A stretch of 35,475 nt of DNA, taken from contig NZ_WOTO01000081.1 in assembly GCF_010993775.1 (NCBI RefSeq), positions 1-35,475 on the forward strand. The letters are read 5' to 3'. Below, piece after piece: positions 17,766 to 29,044 of this stretch (position 1 is the first letter of the stretch; each line of letters begins with the position of its first letter). The position numbers were made by a program, and so were the translations under genes. This DNA comes from Fodinicola feengrottensis (GTDB lineage Bacteria; Actinomycetota; Actinomycetes; Mycobacteriales; HKI-0501). The notes below the pieces were generated by a model. It did not search any database, was not told the origin of the DNA, and saw only the letters and a list, made by a program, of their open reading frames with translations.

Positions 17766-19419
17766 GTGCGGGGAAGACTGCAGGATGTGGGCTGGCGCCG
17801 GGTGGTCGCGCTCGCCGTCGGCCTGGTGACCACGGTGGCGATCAGCGCCGCGCCAGCCAGCGGCGCCCTCGCGCCGGCCGGATCGTCAGCCGTTTCACCG
17901 AAAATCGCCTGCGGCGCACTGCCCGGCGTCGACTTCCGGCACCTCCCGGCGCGCGGCGACCACGGTGTCGTCCGCGGTGGTGGCCACCGCGGCGCAGGGG
18001 TACGAATACTGCGACGTGAGGGGCGTGATCGCGCCGCACATCACCTTCGAGATCCAGCTGCCGACCAAGACCTGGACGCAGCGGTATATGCAGACCGGGT
18101 GCGGCGGCCTGTGCGGCGCGGTCGGCATCGGGGTCATCGCCGCGGACGGCTGCGCGCCGGTCAACAACGGTGAGTACGTGATGGCCTCCGACGACACCGG
18201 ACACACCGGCGTCACCAACACGGACGGCAGTTGGGCCGCCAACAACCCGCAGGCCAAGATCGACTTCGGCTTCCGGTCCGAGCATGTGATGTCCGTGGTG
18301 GCCAAGCGAGTCATCAAAACTTTCTACGGCCAGGGGCCAAAATACTCGTACTTCGACAGCTGCTCCAACGGTGGCCGGCAGGCCCTGGTGGAGGCACAGC
18401 GGTTCCCGTACGACTTCAACGGCATCATCGCCGGCGCCCCGGCGAACATCTGGTCGGGCCTGGTCGGCGAGGCCGCGCCGTACGTGGCGCTCGCCAACCG
18501 GGACGCCAATGGCAAGCAGATCCTCGGACAGGAGAAACTGGCGCCGCTGCACAAGGCGGTGCTGGCCGCCTGCGACGCGCTCGACGGGCTGGTCGACGGC
18601 CAGATCAGCGACCCTCGCGACTGCCACTTCCACCCGGCCACGGTGGCCTGCCCGACCGGCGTCGATCGGGTCGACTGCCTCACCCCAGCGCAGGTCAGCA
18701 CGGTCACGAAGTTCTACGACGGGGTACGTGACCCGCGCGGTGTCCGGCTCTACCCCGGCGCCCTGGAGCCCGGCTCCGAGCTCGCGTGGCTCGGCTGGGA
18801 AGTCGCGGTGCCAGGTGTCATCGACCCGGCGCTGGCGTACCAGTTCGGCGAGAACTACCTGAAATACATGGCATACCTGAAGAACCCACCAGCCTCTTTT
18901 ACGTTGAAGGACACCACTTTCGACGACCGGTCATTCACCGCACAGCAGCCGTTGAACCAGATTTACGCGGCCCAGAGTCCCGACCTGTCGGCTTTCCGTA
19001 ACGCCGGCGGCAAACTCATCGTGTGGCACGGCTGGGCCGACTCGGCGATCCCGCCGCAGGGCACCCTCGCGTACCGGCAGGCGGTCGAGGACCGGATGGG
19101 CGGATACGCTGCCGTGCAACGATTTTCCCGACTGTTCATGCTTCCGCAGGTCGCCCACTGCGGTGGCGGCGACGCCCCGGACGCAATCAACCTGGTCGAC
19201 CCGATCGTCTCGTGGGTCGAGCACGGCGTCGCCCCGACCGAGGTGACCGCGACCATGCGCAACGGCAACACGGTCGTACGCACAAGGCCGATCTACAACT
19301 ACCCAGTGGAAACGCAGTACAACGGCGACGGCGACATCAACAGCGCCGCCAACTTCCACCCGGTGGTGCCGAGCCACCGACCGAACGACCACATCGCCTG
19401 GCTCGGCTCTTTCCACTAA
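17766..19419 (+). CDS. secreted tannase / feruloyl esterase family protein
   Basis: About 551 aa alpha/beta-hydrolase of the tannase/feruloyl esterase family, expected to hydrolyse aromatic esters of plant material outside the cell. GTG start 17766 with GGAGG upstream, then a signal peptide (WRRVVALAVGLVTTVAISAA). Nucleophilic Ser in YFDSCSNGGRQAL, flanked by the Cys that forms the family's CS-D-HC disulphide; Asp in WHGWADSAIPP; His in QVAHCGGGDAPD. One frame change near 17950-17965 joins LPGVDFRHLP to ATTVSSAVVATAAQGYEYC. It reads opposite to the conserved genes on both sides, so it is an insertion between xerD and the NUDIX gene. A strong terminator follows. Confidence 0.9.
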
Positions 19420-19436
19420 CCCCGCGAAATTCTCAC

Positions 19437-19482
19437 GCCTCACCGGCTGTCGGCGACCCGACAGTCGGTGAGGCTCATTTTT
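19437..19482 (+). terminator. rho-independent terminator of the tannase-family gene
   Basis: A 17-bp stem with one mismatch, GCCTCACCG...CTGTCGG with CCGACAG...CGGTGAGGC, loop CGAC (19437-19474), followed by TCATTTTT. It begins 18 bp past the TAA. Confidence 0.9.
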
Positions 19483-19527
19483 GTCGGTGGCCCTTCCTAG
19501 CGTCCTCGGCATGCGAACAACACCGCG

Positions 19528-19560
19528 CGTCCCGAAGATCCTGCCCGTCCCGAAGGGCAG
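19528..19560. promoter_or_regulatory. direct repeat and hairpin in front of hicA
   Basis: CGTCCCGAAG occurs at 19528-19537 and 19546-19555, and CTGCCC (19541-19546) pairs with GGGCAG (19555-19560). Immediately upstream of the hicA GTG, so an operator for toxin-antitoxin autoregulation or a translational hairpin is possible. Confidence 0.35.
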
Positions 19561-19568
19561 GTGGCACA

Positions 19569-19769
19569 GTGCCCAGGAAGGTCCGTGAGATGATCAAGCT
19601 GATCGAAGCCGACGGCTGGTATCTGGCCAGAACAAAAGGAAGTCACCGGCAGTTCAGACACGCGGACAAGGCCGGCTGCACGACCATCGCGGGGAAACCG
19701 AGTGACACATTGCACCCGGACGTCGAGAGGAGCATCCTATGTCAAGCAGGCTTGAAAAGGAGGCTTTGA
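19569..19769 (+). CDS. hicA: HicA toxin (mRNA interferase)
   Basis: 66 aa, normal HicA length. HicA folds as a dsRNA-binding-like domain and cleaves mRNA; the catalytic His is in TKGSHRQFRHAD. Other family marks: KVREMIKLIEADGWYLARTKG at the start and IAGKPSDTLHPDVERSILCQ AGL at the end. GTG start at 19569 with AGGTGG about 5 nt upstream. Its stop overlaps the antitoxin ATG (TGATG), typical of hicAB. Together with hicB it forms a complete type II module inserted next to the tannase-family gene. Confidence 0.93.
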   Translation: MPRKVREMIKLIEADGWYLARTKGSHRQFRHADKAGCTTIAGKPSDTLHPDVERSILCQAGLKRRL

Positions 19770-19990
19770 TGAGCGGATATGTCGTCATTGTGCTACGCGA
19801 CGACGCCGGTGGCTACGGCGCTTGGAGCCCGGATCTGCTCGGCTGCGTCGCCGCATCCCGTGACTACGACGAAGAGTGCGTACGGCTGATGGGCGAAGCC
19901 ATCGCCATCCATTTGGACGGCATGCGCGAGGACGGCGATCCCATTCCTGAACCAACGGCGGTCGGCGCGCTGCTGATGCCCGCAGCCTGA
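19769..19990 (+). CDS. hicB: HicB antitoxin
   Basis: 73 aa with the partial RNase-H-like HicB fold: GYVVIVLRDDAGGYGAWSPD, LLGCVAASRDYDEECVRLM, GEAIAIHLDGMREDGDPIPEP. It binds and blocks HicA. This is the short form with no separate C-terminal DNA-binding domain visible. AAAGGAGG stands 5 nt before the ATG, a stronger ribosome site than that of hicA, which fits antitoxin excess. Confidence 0.93.
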   Translation: MSGYVVIVLRDDAGGYGAWSPDLLGCVAASRDYDEECVRLMGEAIAIHLDGMREDGDPIPEPTAVGALLMPAA

Positions 19991-20040
19991 CTTTCCCCCA
20001 ACCGTTGCCGCGACCACGTTTACCGTCGCCGCCTAGAGCT

Positions 20041-20084
20041 GAGGCTGGCCCGCCGTACGCGAAAGCGTGGCGAGGCCAGCCCTT
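20041..20084. terminator. bidirectional terminator between hicB and the NUDIX gene
   Basis: GGCTGGCC (20043-20050) pairs with GGCCAGCC (20074-20081), with inner CGCC/GGCG and CGC-GAAA-GCG. On plus it is followed by CTTTCGG. It lies between two convergent genes. Confidence 0.7.
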
Positions 20085-20090
20085 TCGGTA

Positions 20091-20726
20091 TTAGTTGAGG
20101 ACGAACGAGGCGAAACGCTGGATCAGCGGCCAGGCCGGTCCGACCAGGGAGCGTCGGCGGGACGCAGGCCCGAGTAGCCGGTGTCGCGGGGCGCGGGCCG
20201 CGGCGAGGATGCCGATGCAGGCGGCGGCGTTGCGTACTTCTCCTGAGAAAACCCAGGAAACAGCCTCGTCCAGCGGCACTCGCTGAACCGTCATCAGGGC
20301 TTCCTCGCCAACCCGGTCGAATTTCTCACCGGTGGCCGCCAAATCTCGGGCCAGGAAAAGCCGGATCGCCTCGTTGCTGCAGCCGGGCGTGGTGAGCACG
20401 TCGGCCAGTACGTCCCAGCGGCCGGCTTTGAGGTCAGCCTCCTCGGCCAACTCGCGGGCAGCGGTCTGGACGGCTGGCTCGCCGTCGACGTCCAGCAGGC
20501 CGGCGGGCAGCTCCCAGAGGTCCTGGCGTACGGGATGGCGATATTGCCGGACCAGCACGACCCGGTCCTGCTCGTCGACGGCGACCGCACCGACGGCACC
20601 CAGGTGGACCATGTAGTCGCGCCGGTGGGTGTCGCCGGCCGGCATCACCACCTCGTCACTGACCACCGTCATGATCGGGCCGCGGAACTGCTCCTGGCTG
20701 GAGACGACCGAGAAAACGTCCGCCAC
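20091..20726 (-). CDS. NUDIX hydrolase, ADP-ribose pyrophosphatase type
   Basis: Intact 211 aa, counterpart of M. tuberculosis Rv1700, which hydrolyses ADP-ribose. The Nudix box is GLLDVDGEP followed by REL-A-EEADL, with the one-residue insertion seen in the actinobacterial group; upstream are the ADPRase-type strands VVLVRQYRHPVRQDLWELPAG. The GTG start at 20726 is one base after the pyrG stop, so it is cotranscribed with pyrG. The C-terminus is rich in Arg (HRLLGPASRRRSLVG). Confidence 0.92.
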   Translation of the reverse strand: MADVFSVVSSQEQFRGPIMTVVSDEVVMPAGDTHRRDYMVHLGAVGAVAVDEQDRVVLVRQYRHPVRQDLWELPAGLLDVDGEPAVQTAARELAEEADLKAGRWDVLADVLTTPGCSNEAIRLFLARDLAATGEKFDRVGEEALMTVQRVPLDEAVSWVFSGEVRNAAACIGILAAARAPRHRLLGPASRRRSLVGPAWPLIQRFASFVLN

Positions 20727-20727
20727 G

Positions 20728-22480
<1,753 letters not shown>

Positions 22481-22609
22481 GTGAGGCTCCCCGTGATCGA
22501 GGGCGGGTCCGATGACCCGCACGTCCACGGGAGTTCACCGTAACACCCGGCTGGCTACCGGCGCTTGCCAGAGTGCCCCGAGACACCCTGGCGTGTCGCT
22601 CTCTCGCTC

Positions 22610-22670
22610 GCCGAATGTAACGAAACAGCGCGGATTTGTCCGTTTTGCGCGCCGTTTCGTTACATTCGGC
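22610..22670. repeat. long perfect inverted repeat between mctB and pyrG
   Basis: Arms GCCGAATGTAACGAAAC (22610-22626) and its exact complement (22654-22670) form 17 bp; after one A-C mismatch five further pairs (GCGCG/CGCGC) extend it, leaving a 15-nt loop. It begins 2 bp after the mctB stop, so it could act as a terminator or attenuator ahead of pyrG, though no T tract follows. The remaining gap to pyrG (22481-22609) holds nothing else I can name. Confidence 0.85.
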
Positions 22671-22671
22671 A

Positions 22672-23591
22672 TCAGGCGGGGAGGGCGGAGGTGGCACCGG
22701 GAGCGGTGCCGTAGTGGCCGGTCTTGTGGTTGAACTGCTCGGCGACGGCCAGCGCGGTGGCGACCTGGCTCTCGGCCGTACTCACACCGTCGACAGTCGA
22801 CAGGGTGGCCGCGAGGGCTTTGTCGGCTCGTACGGCCGCCACGACATTGCCGGTGCCGACGGTGGTGGGTGCCGGCGAGTACGGCCGCGCCGAACGCCGA
22901 CCGGAACTGCCGTACGAGCGTCAGCACGCACAGCAGCGTTCTTCTTCGTCGCGTCCTGACCCTCGGCCGGCTTGCCGGCCACGATCACCACGGCCTGCGC
23001 CGCGTTCACCGCGGCCGCGTCGGCGGTCAGCAACTTCAACTGGCCGTAGCCGGCAAGGATCGCGGTCCGGTTAGCGTCGTTGACGTTTTCCTTGCCGTCA
23101 GCGAAAACCCGCGCGATCAGAGCCGCCGAGGTCTCCGCGCCGTTGGAGTTGTTCGGCAGGCCCTTCACGGTCAGTGGCAGCAACCGCTGGGCGAGGTCCA
23201 CCTCGTCGTTGTTGCGGGTCGGGTCGACGAACGCGTCGGTGAAGGCGATGTCCCCGGACACGGTCGCGCCGGCGGCGGTCAGCATCTTGGCCACCGCGGC
23301 CCGGTCGGCGGCGGTGGCGCCGGGCGCGCCGACCACCAACACGCTGTGGCCGGTCAGCTTCTTGCCGACCAGTGTTGGCGCGATCTGCTGGACGAACTTG
23401 TCCCGCCCGCTGGCCTGTTGCTGCAGCTCACCGACCTGGGACCGAAGGCCCTGGTTGCTCTGCCGCAGGTTGGCGCCCTGGGCGTTGCCGGCCCACGAGC
23501 CGTTCAACGCGAACGTACCCAGCAGCAACCCGGCGGCGACCGCGAGCAGCACGGACATGACCGAGACGATGTGATAGCGGAAATTGATCAC
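22672..23591 (-). CDS. mctB: outer-membrane-associated copper transport protein MctB
   Basis: About 306 aa, counterpart of Rv1698. N-terminal MINFRYHIVSVMSVLLAVAAGLLLG membrane anchor, then a coiled-coil stretch (NLRQSNQGLRSQVGELQQQA) and an alpha/beta body. Expected in the cell envelope; the copper-efflux role is known for the mycobacterial homologue only. Two frame changes are needed near 22935 and near 22867, after which the C-terminus reads TVGTGNVVAAVRADKALA and ends in FNHKTGHYGTAPGATSALPA. GTG start 23589-23591 overlaps the steA stop as GTGA. Confidence 0.88.
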
Positions 23592-24765
23592 GAGATCAGC
23601 CTTTGCAGGGCGAAGACGACGTTCTCCCAGTTTTCGGCGAGCAGTTGCAGCCATCCCTGGCCGACCGTCGAGACGGCGACCGCGCCGGCCATCGCGAGCA
23701 CGGTGAGCACCGCGAGCAACGCGATCGAGCGGCCGGAGATTGTCTGCCGGTAAAGCTGCGCGACTCCCTTGGCGTCCACCATTTTGGTGCCGACCCGCAG
23801 CCGGGTCAGGAAACCGGACGCCATCCCGGAGCGGCCCTGGTCGAGGAACTCCCCCAGGTTGGACTGCATGCCGACCGTGACGATCAGCGACGCGCCCCGC
23901 TCGTCCGCGAGCAACAACGCGATGTCCTCGCTGGTGGCGGCGGCCGGGAAGGTCACCGCGTCGATGCCAAGATCCTGCGCTCGCGACAGGCCCGGAGCGC
24001 GCCCGTCCGGATACGCCTGTACGACGACTTCCGCGCCACATCGCAGCGCCTCGTCCCCGACCGCGTCCATATCGCCGACGATCAGGTCCGGCGCGTACCC
24101 GGCCTCGATGAGGGCGTCGGCGCCACTGTCGACGCCAATCAGCACCGGCTTGCGCTCCCGGATGTACGGCCCGAGGGCCGCCAGGTCCTCGCGATACCGG
24201 TAGCCGCGTACGACCACCAGGCAGTGCCGGCCCTCGATCGGCGTACGGACCAGGGGAATGCCCACCCCGTCCAGCAGCAACTCCTGCTCAGAGCGCAAAT
24301 ACTCGGTGGCGTTGGCGGCGAATGCCTCCAGCTGCACCGAAAGCCCGTCGCGGGCGCCAGCATCGCCGCGGCCACCGTCTCCAGGTCCTGCACCTGGCCG
24401 CTGGCGATCACCTCGTCGCCCAGCCACACCTGAGACCCGTCGACCCGGACGGCCTGGCCGTCCCGCAGCCGCTCGAAGACCTCTTCGCCCACCTGGTCAA
24501 GCAGCGGGATGCCGGCGTTCACGATCACCCGCGGCCCAAGATTGGGATATCGCCCGGAAATACTCGGCGCCACATTGACCACCGCGAACACCCCCGCGGC
24601 CACGATCGCCTCGGCGGCCACCTGATCCAGGTCGACATGGTCGATAATCGCCACATCACCGCGAGCCAACCGCGGAATCAACCGCTTCGTCCGCCGATCA
24701 AGCCGCGCGATGCCGGTGACACCGGACTGCAACCCGTGTTTCCTGCGCAGGGCGGCCATCCGCAT
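23588..24765 (-). CDS. steA: putative cytokinetic ring protein SteA
   Basis: About 392 aa, counterpart of Rv1697. Thiamine-pyrophosphokinase-like fold with RLARGDVAIIDHVDLDQVAA, PLLDQVGEEVFERL, VLIGVDSGADALIEAGYAPD and LIVGDMDAVGDEALR, followed by one C-terminal membrane helix (SIALLAVLTVLAMAGAVAV). The corynebacterial homologue acts with SteB in septum peptidoglycan hydrolysis. One frame change near 24350 joins AAAML to ARDGLSVQLEAF. I prefer ATG 24763-24765 over the GTG at 24771, because GGAGGAGG is too close to the GTG. Confidence 0.9.
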
Positions 24766-24868
24766 CGGCACCCCTCCTCCCCACCCAGTCGCTCGCCATC
24801 ATGACACCGGCATCGGTCATTTCGGTCGTACGACACACTGGTCGCCCCACCGACAACAGGTCCGTTGC

Positions 24869-24897
24869 CGAGCGCGGGACAAAACCCCACACTCAAC
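24869..24897. repeat. 29-nt palindromic repeat, copy 2 (degenerate)
   Basis: CGAGCGCGGGAC...CACACTCAAC. It aligns base for base with copies 1 and 3 but carries two stem mismatches (7 of 9 pairs). Two bases separate it from copy 3. Confidence 0.65.
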
Positions 24898-24928
24898 GTC
24901 GAGTGCGGGATAAAGTCCCGCACTCGAC
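24898..24928. repeat. 29-nt palindromic repeat, copy 3 (perfect hairpin)
   Basis: Left arm GTCGAGTGCGGGA and its exact complement (24916-24928) flank loop TAAAG, a 13-bp perfect stem. It lies between recN (stop 24972) and steA (start 24765), so it may also act as a recN terminator. Confidence 0.8.
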
Positions 24929-24971
24929 GAAAATCCATAGAGGCCGCACTGGGGCTTACAACCGCAAACCC

Positions 24972-26776
24972 CTATTTCTTCGCGGCCCGCTTGCGGGGCT
25001 TCTTGAAGCCGGCATCCTTCGTGGCCTGGGCCTTCTCGAGCAGCTCGGTGGCATGAGCCATCCCGAGCATGCTGTCTTCCATGCCGGCCAGCATCCGAGC
25101 CAGCGCGCGGGCGCGGCCGTCGTCGTCCAGCCAGCGTACGGACGAGGTGGTCACTGATCCGTCGGAGTCCTTGTCCACCACCAGATGCCGGTCCGCGAAG
25201 GCGGCCACCTGGGGAAGGTGGGTGACGACGAGAACCTGGTGCGAGCGGGCCAGTCGGGCGAGGCGGGCGCCGACCTCGACGGCGGCCTTGCCGCCGACGC
25301 CGGCGTCGACCTCGTCGAAGACCAGCGTCGACGTGCTGCCGGCGCCGGCCAACACACCTCCACGGCGAGCATGACTCGGGACAGCTCACCGCCGGAGGCG
25401 CCGCGCTGCAGCGGAAGGGGCGGCGAGCCGGGGTGCGGTTGGAGGGAGATCTCGATCTCGTCGATGCCGTCCGAACCGACCGAGACCTCGCGGTCGTCGA
25501 CGACGACGGACGGGCCGTCAGGGCGGGCGTCAACGTACGAGACGGAGGCCGTCACCCGGGCGTGTGGCATCGCGAGGCCGGCGAGCTCGGCGGTGACCGC
25601 GGTGCCGAAGTCGGCGGCGGCGGACAGCCGAGCGGCGGACAGCTTGATCGCGCTGCTGGCCACCTCGTCGTGCAGTTTGGCCACCTCGGTGCCGAGCGCG
25701 GCGAGCGCCTCGTCGGAGGAATCCAGGCCGTCGAGCTGCTCGCGGGCCCGGTCGGCCCAGCCGGGCAGCTCGTCAGGCTCGCTCACATAGCGGCGGGCGA
25801 CGGTGGCCAGCCGGGCACGGCGCTCCTGCACCCACTCCAGGCGGGCCGGGTCGCCTTCGATGCCGTCCGCATACGTGGCGAGGTCCGTGCTCAACTCGCC
25901 GACCAGCGCGGCCAGCTCGTCGCCGCGGCCGGCCAGCGCGGCCAGCTCCGGGTCGTCGCCGGCGGCGGTCGCCAACGCTCGCCGGGCCGCGTCCAGCAGG
26001 CCGGTCACGTCGACGGCGTCCATGGCCGTCGAGGAAGGGTCCCCGGCCAATGCCTGGTGGGCGGTCATCGCGGCCGTACGCAGACCGTCGGCGTGCTCCA
26101 GCCGAAGCGCTTCGGCGCGCAGCTGCGCATCCTCGCCGGGCTGCGGGTCCAACTGCTCGATCGCGGTCAGGCCGACCCGCAAATACTCTGCTTTCTCGGC
26201 CAGCTCGCCGGCCCGCGCGGTCCGGTCGGCAAGGTCGGCGGCGGCTTCCCGCCAGCGCTTGTACGCCTCGCGGTGCACCTCGGCAAGGTCGCTGACCTCG
26301 GCGCCGCCGTACGCGTCGAGGGCGGCCCGTTGCTCGGTCGGTCGCAGCAACCGCACCTGATCCATCTGGCCGTGCACGGTGACGGCCAGCTCGCCAATGT
26401 CCGCGAGCACTCCGGCCGGCACCGACCGGCCGCCCAGGTGCGCCCGCGAACGGCCCTCCGGTGACACCGAACGGGACAGCACGAGAGTGCCATCGTCGTC
26501 AGCCTCGGCGCCAGCGTCCTCGGCGCGGGACAAGATGGCCCGCGCCTTCGCGGACTTCTTGCTCAGGCTCAGCCGGCCCTCGACCAGCGCGCGCGCTCGG
26601 CGCCTCGGCGCACCCGACCCGCGTCGGCGCGACCGCCGAAGAGCAGGTCAAGGGCGGTGACGACCATGGTTTTTCCCAGCACCGGTCTCGCCGGTCACCA
26701 CGGTCAGACCGTCGGACAGGTGGAGCTCGGCGTCGTCGATCACCCCGAGCCCGCTGATGCGGACTTCCTCCAGCAC
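24972..26776 (-). CDS. recN: DNA repair protein RecN
   Basis: SMC-like ATPase for double-strand-break repair, about 600 aa. Walker A is VVTGETGAGKTMVVTALDLL; the ABC signature is QRGASGGELSRVMLA; Walker B is TLVFDEVDAGVGG; then VTHLPQVAAFADRH. The middle is coiled coil. Three frame changes are needed: the T5 run at 26669-26673 (extra A in GGGAAAAACC), the CG run near 26590, and near 25355 (GAGGTGTGTTGG). The start is GTG 26774-26776 (VLEEVRISGLGVID) with only a weak ribosome site. The C-terminus is basic (KKPRKRAAKK). In M. tuberculosis recN follows nadK directly; here an accessory block lies between. Confidence 0.95.
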
Positions 26777-26859
26777 AAGCCCGAGGTTAGCGGCTCGCTC
26801 TCACCATTTCGCGCCCATCCCCGTCGCCACGCCCAACCGCCACTGTCCGTACAGATGTA

Positions 26860-26878
26860 CGACTACCCGCAGTAGTCG
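26860..26878. terminator. small hairpin over the tetR stop codon
   Basis: CGACTAC (26860-26866) pairs with GTAGTCG (26872-26878), loop of 5, overlapping the tetR TAG. A weaker CGTAC-AGAT-GTACG lies next to it at 26848-26861. No T tract, so the terminator role is tentative. Confidence 0.35.
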
Positions 26879-27516
26879 CCGACACCGCCGCGGAGCAGCG
26901 CGTAAGCGTGGTTGACCGCGGCCACTGCCTCGGGATAGAGATCCTCGGTCGTACGACCACCGGCGACCTGCGCCCAGTTGTCGAGGCCGAGCCGGCGGGT
27001 GGTGATCAGGATCTGGTTCGCGACCAGGCCAGCAGTCACCCGATGCGGACCAGGACCGCAGGCCTCCACGAGGGCGTCCCGCAACAGCTCCACGCCCTCG
27101 ATCGAGTACGCCAGCAGCGCGTTGGCCAGGCTCTCGGTGTTGTAGAGCAACCGCTGGAAGGCGATCACCTGCGGCCGGTCGCTGATGCCGGTGACCGGAT
27201 CCCGGTCGGCCAGCAACCGCAGCTGGTGCCGGTGCAACGCGTCCAGCGGTGACTCCCCCGCGGAACGGCCGCGGACCACCTGCGCCGGCTCGGCCCGGTG
27301 ATCGTCGATCCGGTCCAGGATCAACTCATCCTTGCTCCGGAAGTACTTGAACAGCGTCGGCTTGGACACCTCAGCGGCCGCCGCCACGTCGGCGACCGAG
27401 ACGGCGTCGTACCCCCGCGCGAGGAACAACTGGATGGCGGCGTCCGAGATCGCCTGCCTGGTGCGCTGCTTCTTACGTTCACGCAAGCCGAGGTCCGAGG
27501 TCATGACGGTCATCAT
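26863..27516 (-). CDS. TetR-family transcriptional regulator
   Basis: Intact 217 aa. N-terminal TetR helix-turn-helix: AISDAAIQLFLARGYDAVSV, ADVAAAAEVSKPTLFKYFRS, KDELILD. The C-terminal ligand-binding domain is variable (actinobacterial type, with EALVEACGPGP-like helices). Three in-frame ATG codons (27516, 27513, 27504) are possible starts; none has a strong ribosome site. Divergent from the FAD monooxygenase gene 75 bp away, with a palindrome over that gene's promoter, so it most likely represses the monooxygenase. Confidence 0.93.
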   Translation of the reverse strand: MMTVMTSDLGLRERKKQRTRQAISDAAIQLFLARGYDAVSVADVAAAAEVSKPTLFKYFRSKDELILDRIDDHRAEPAQVVRGRSAGESPLDALHRHQLRLLADRDPVTGISDRPQVIAFQRLLYNTESLANALLAYSIEGVELLRDALVEACGPGPHRVTAGLVANQILITTRRLGLDNWAQVAGGRTTEDLYPEAVAAVNHAYALLRGGVGDYCG

Positions 27517-27540
27517 AGCGCTACCCAGACAAATACTTGG

Positions 27541-27569
27541 TTGTGTTAGTTTCTTAACTGAGTTAATCT
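27541..27569 (+). promoter_or_regulatory. promoter with TetR-type operator for the monooxygenase gene
   Basis: -35 TTGTGT (27541-27546), 17-bp spacer, -10 TAATCT (27564-27569) in an AT-rich interval. The perfect palindrome TTAACT-G-AGTTAA (27554-27566) overlaps the -10, the expected place for a repressor site of the divergent TetR gene. Confidence 0.6.
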
Positions 27570-27591
27570 AATGAAGTCTTGAGGAGATGAC

Positions 27592-29044
27592 ATGCCTGAC
27601 ACTGATGTGATCGTGGTGGGGGCCGGGCCGACCGGCCTCATGCTGGCCCGTGAGCTGCGGCTGGCCGGCGTACGGGTAGAGGTGCTTGAGCAGCTGGCCG
27701 CGCGAGCGATCCAGTCCAAGGCCGGCGGCCTGCACAGCCGTACGACCGAGGTGTTCCGGCTGCGCGGGCTGATGGACCAGATGCAGGCCCGCGCGCAGGA
27801 CCGGGCGCCGGTCGGCGGCCACTTCGCCGGGCTGGCGACGCCGCTCGATTTCGCCGCGCGCTGGACACCCACAGCCCGTACATCGTGGCGACGCTGCAGC
27901 TCGACGTGGAAGACATCCTGGAGACCGAGCTGGCCGGCTTCGGGACGACTGTTCGGCGCGGGCACGAGCTTGGCTCGGTCGACCAGGACGACACTGGCGT
28001 ACGCGCGCAGGTGGCTGGCCCGGACGGCACGTACGAGCTGACGGCCAAGTTCCTGGTCGGCTGCGACGGCGCCCGCAGCGCGGTCCGCAAAATGCTCGGA
28101 ATCCCCTTCACCGGGCTGGCCGGCAAGGCATCGATGGTGCTGTCGGACATACGACTGGAGGGCGTCACGCTGCCCTCGCGGCGCGGCCACTTCTCCGACC
28201 ACATCACCAGGCGCGGCGACCACGTCGCGATCCTGTCACCGCTGCCTGGCGGCCTCTACCGACTGATGTTCGGTGGCGACGCGCAGCTGGACAAGGACCG
28301 CACCGCGCCGGTCACAGAAGAAGAGATCCAGGAGGTGCTGGACGGCGCTTATGGACCGGGAGTACGGCTGCTGGAGGTCCGGGCGGCGTCGCGTTTCAGC
28401 GACGCGTCGCGGCAGGCCGAGCGCTATCGGGAAGGTCGCGTGTGCTGATCGCCGGCGACGCGGCGCACATCCACCTGCCGACCGGCGGCCAGGGCCTCAA
28501 CCTCGGCATCCAGGACGCCTTCAACCTGGGCTGGAAGCTGGCCGCGACGGTCCGCGGCGACGCACCGGACGGGCTGCTCGACACGTACCACGTCGAGCGT
28601 CACCAGGTCGGCGCGCGCGTCTTGCAGAACACCCGGGCGCAGGGCGCGCTGATGGCCGCCTCCGAACCGGTCACCATCGCCCTGCGGGACCTGATCACCG
28701 AGTGGCTAGCGGTCCCTGAGCTGAACAAGAAGGTCGCCGCCATGATCAGCGGCCTGGACATCCACTACCAGCTGGGCGACGCGAACCCGCTGGTCGGGAC
28801 GCGGATGCCCGACCTCGAGCTGGAAACCGCCGACGGCACGCGCTGGTTCAGCGACCTCACCCACGACGGCCGTGGAGTCCTCGTCGACTTCACCGGCACT
28901 CTCGAGCCGCCCGGCTCCGAGCGGGTACGACACGTCGTCGCCAAACCGCATGAGGGCCTGGACGCGCCAGCCGTGCTGGTACGACCGGACGGCTACATCG
29001 CGTCGCTCAGCGACTCACCCGACCTCACTCGCTGGTTCGGCTGA
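27592..29044 (+). CDS. FAD-dependent monooxygenase (class A, aromatic hydroxylase type)
   Basis: About 484 aa flavoprotein of the PHBH-like family that hydroxylates aromatic substrates or drugs with NAD(P)H and O2; the substrate is not deducible. Rossmann motif IVVGAGPTGLMLA (residues 7-19), the DG motif LVGCDGARSAVRKMLGI, and the GD motif IAGDAAHIHLPTGGQGLN; a thioredoxin-like C-terminal domain (VLVRPDGYIAS) as in RdmE/MhpA-type enzymes. Frame changes are needed near 27856-27863 (CG run; restores ALDTHSPYIVATLQ) and near 28440 (GTGTGC; restores GRVLIAGDAAH). ATG with GAGGAG 7 nt upstream. Resembles tetracycline/rifampicin-type hydroxylases in general layout only. Confidence 0.92.

Noticed and set aside
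24869..24928. Two adjacent palindromes considered as a minimal CRISPR
   Set aside because: Copies are contiguous (2-bp gap), palindromic, and a third copy lies 10 kb away; this fits a dispersed repeat instead.
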